DNA from: JBDSTZ01 sp039927975
GTDB taxonomy: Bacteria > Pseudomonadota > Gammaproteobacteria > Burkholderiales > Burkholderiaceae_D
Direction: 5' to 3'
DNA length: 15,352 nt
Assembly: GCA_039927975.1 (NCBI GenBank)
Contig: JBDSTZ010000303.1
Span: 1-15,352 of the forward strand
The notes under the pieces were generated by a model. That model did not search any database. It had not been told where the DNA came from and saw only the letters and a program-made list of their open reading frames with translations. Shown piece after piece: positions 13,551-15,352 of this stretch (position 1 is its first letter; every line of letters starts with the position of its first letter). The position numbers and the translations under genes were made by a program.

Positions 13551-14759
13551 ATGGCTCTCCTCAATTTCGACGTCCAGACCAATCCGCGCCGCGCTTACGG
13601 CAGCATGGCGGTGCTGCTGATCGGCCTGCTCATTTTTCCGTTCTTTGCCGCGCAGTACGGCAACAGCTGGGTGCGCATCATCGATATCGCGCTGCTGTAC
13701 ATCATGCTGGCGCTGGGCTTAAATATCGTGGTCGGTTTCGCCGGCCTGCTCGACCTCGGCTACATCGCCTTCTTCGCGGTGGGCGCTTACCTGACGGGAC
13801 TGCTGGCCTCGCCGCAGTTCGCCGCGCTGCTCGAATCGGTCGTCAACCAATACCCGGCACTGGGCGAATCGCTGGTCGCGCTGATGGGGCCCGAAATCCG
13901 CGACCACGGCATCCACCTGTCGGTCTGGATCATCGTGCCGCTGGCGGCGCTGGTGGCCGGCTTCTTCGGCGCCTTGCTCGGCGCGCCGACCTTGAAACTG
14001 CGCGGCGACTACCTGGCCATCGTCACCCTCGGCTTCGGCGAAATCATCCGCATCTTCATGAACAACCTGAACGATCCGATCAACTTCACCAACGGTCCGC
14101 AGGGCATCAACCTGATCGATCCGATCCGCATTTTCGGCGTCTCGCTCGGCGGCGAGCCCGGCTCGCGCGCCAACGTCATCCTGGGCGGCTATTCGATGCC
14201 CTCGGTGAACGCCTACTATTTCCTGTTCCTGTTCCTGTGCATCGCCACCGTGTTCATCACCTCGCGCCTGCAGCATTCGCGCCTGGGCCGCGCCTGGGTG
14301 GCGATCCGCGAGGACGAGATCGCCGCCAAGGCGATGGGCATCAACACCCGCAACGTCAAGCTGCTCGCCTTCACCATGGGCGCCTCGTTCGGCGGCGTGG
14401 CCGGCGCCATGTTCGCGTCCTTCCAGGGTTTCGTGTCGCCCGAATCGTTCTCGCTGACCGAATCGATCGCCGTGCTGGCGATGGTGGTGCTGGGCGGCAT
14501 CGGCCACATCCCCGGCGTGATCATGGGCGGCATCTTGCTGGCCGCCTTGCCCGAGGTGCTGCGCCACGTGGTCGAACCGGCCCAGCAGGCGATGTTCGGC
14601 AAGATCCTGATCGAGGCCGAAGTACTGCGCCAGTTGCTGTACGGCCTGGCCATGGTGCTGATCATGCTGAACCGGCCGGCCGGCCTGTGGCCTTCGCCCA
14701 AGCATGAAGACCGGCCCGACGCCGCCGAGACCAACAAGGGCGGCGGCTTTCCGGCCTGA
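13551..14759 (+). CDS. livM: Branched-chain amino acid ABC transporter permease LivM
   Basis: Second membrane subunit of the Liv importer. 402 residues (E. coli LivM 425). Motifs: ALGLNIVVGFAGLLDLGYIA (54-73) followed by FFAVGAY, then APTLKLRGDYLAIVTLGFGE, and the loop AIREDEIAAKAMGINTRNVK that contacts the ATPase. Late segments GGIGHIPGVIMGG and MLNRPAGLWP are also family marks. The start ATG has AAGGA 6 nt before it; a longer open frame upstream overlaps livH and is not used. The C-terminal tail (KHEDRPDAAETNKGGGFPA) is hydrophilic and cytoplasmic. LivG begins 17 nt after the stop. Confidence 0.96.
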   Translation: MALLNFDVQTNPRRAYGSMAVLLIGLLIFPFFAAQYGNSWVRIIDIALLYIMLALGLNIVVGFAGLLDLGYIAFFAVGAYLTGLLASPQFAALLESVVNQYPALGESLVALMGPEIRDHGIHLSVWIIVPLAALVAGFFGALLGAPTLKLRGDYLAIVTLGFGEIIRIFMNNLNDPINFTNGPQGINLIDPIRIFGVSLGGEPGSRANVILGGYSMPSVNAYYFLFLFLCIATVFITSRLQHSRLGRAWVAIREDEIAAKAMGINTRNVKLLAFTMGASFGGVAGAMFASFQGFVSPESFSLTESIAVLAMVVLGGIGHIPGVIMGGILLAALPEVLRHVVEPAQQAMFGKILIEAEVLRQLLYGLAMVLIMLNRPAGLWPSPKHEDRPDAAETNKGGGFPA

Positions 14760-14776
14760 TTGCCAAGGATACATTG

Positions 14777-15352
14777 ATGAGCGAACAGACCATCCTCAAG
14801 ATTGCCGGCGTCAACAAGCGCTTCGGCGGCCTGCAGGCGCTGACCGATGTCGGCGTCACGATCAAGCAGGGCCAGATTGTCGGCCTGATCGGCCCCAACG
14901 GCGCCGGCAAGACCACCTTTTTCAACGTCATTACCGGGCTCTATCAGCCGGACACCGGCAGCTTCGAGCTGGCCGGCAAGCCGTACTCGCCGTCGGCCCC
15001 GCACAAGGTGGCCAAGGCCGGGATTGCCCGCACCTTCCAGAACATTCGCCTGTTCGGCGAGATGACGGCGCTCGAAAACGTGATGGTCGGGCGCCACGTG
15101 CGTTCGCACCAGGGTGTGCTGGGCGCGGTGTTCCGCCACAAGGCGGCGCGCGAGGAAGAGGCGGCGATCCGCCGCCGCGCGCAGGAGCTGCTCGACTTCG
15201 TCGGCATCGGCGGCTTCGCCGGCCGCACCGCGAAATTCCTCTCCTACGGCGACCAGCGCCGGCTTGAAATCGCCCGCGCGCTGGCCACCGATCCGCAATT
15301 GCTGGCGCTCGACGAGCCGGCCGCCGGCATGAACGCGACCGAAAAACTGGCG
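14777..15352 (+). CDS. livG: Branched-chain amino acid ABC transporter ATP-binding protein LivG, 3' end missing
   Basis: ATPase subunit that powers the Liv importer. 192 residues are visible before the window ends, of about 255. Walker A GPNGAGKTT (39-47), Q-loop TFQNIR (Gln88), signature LSYGDQRR (155-162) and Walker B LLALDEP (175-181, catalytic Glu180) are all intact, followed by AAGMNATE, which is specific to the LivG group. AAGGATACATTG precedes the ATG. livF would be expected next, outside the window. Confidence 0.96.
   Translation, partial: MSEQTILKIAGVNKRFGGLQALTDVGVTIKQGQIVGLIGPNGAGKTTFFNVITGLYQPDTGSFELAGKPYSPSAPHKVAKAGIARTFQNIRLFGEMTALENVMVGRHVRSHQGVLGAVFRHKAAREEEAAIRRRAQELLDFVGIGGFAGRTAKFLSYGDQRRLEIARALATDPQLLALDEPAAGMNATEKLA

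Overview
The window looks like ordinary chromosome from a GC-rich betaproteobacterium. Oxalobacteraceae (Massilia/Duganella/Janthinobacterium group) is my best guess. It rests on protein style, the rpmB-rpmG and fkpB-ispH pairs, a long-tailed fatty acid desaturase and a PEP-CTERM protein. No database search was possible. Two genes are cut by the edges: purN on the left and livG on the right. I see no tRNA, rRNA, CRISPR array, phage gene or intact insertion sequence.

Layout. Positions 1-4709 (+ strand) hold purN (3' part), an RsmB/NOP-type RNA m5C methyltransferase, an MscS-family mechanosensitive channel and a membrane fatty acid desaturase, closed by a clear terminator at 4730-4754. Positions 5001-5418 (- strand) hold the ribosomal protein pair rpmB-rpmG with its own promoter and terminator. 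Positions 5746-9974 (- strand) are the accessory part. In transcription order it has a small secreted cohesin-like protein, a secreted calcineurin-type metallophosphoesterase ending in a type I dockerin, a cohesin-like protein with a PEP-CTERM (exosortase) sorting signal, a terminator, and a secreted seven-repeat kelch propeller protein. Positions 10115-10789 (- strand) are radC. Divergent from it run fkpB/slpA and ispH (10888-12333, + strand). Positions 12598-15352 (+ strand) are livH-livM-livG of a branched-chain amino acid ABC importer, preceded by a leader carrying a strong second terminator.

How the genes work together. The notable set is the three-gene cassette at 6935-9974. One protein carries a dockerin and its two neighbours carry cohesin-like folds, one of them with a C-terminal exosortase signal. 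The simplest reading is a small cell-surface complex in which a phosphoesterase is docked by calcium-dependent cohesin-dockerin pairing onto a PEP-CTERM anchored partner, with a second, unanchored cohesin protein as competitor, chaperone or extra subunit. This is inferred from domain content and gene order. The binding and the substrate are unknown.

Other points worth a second look are the long C-terminal tail of the desaturase, which resembles the C-terminus of ISL3-family transposases, and the roughly 130-nt stretch between two terminators upstream of livH, which could be a small RNA or an attenuated leader.
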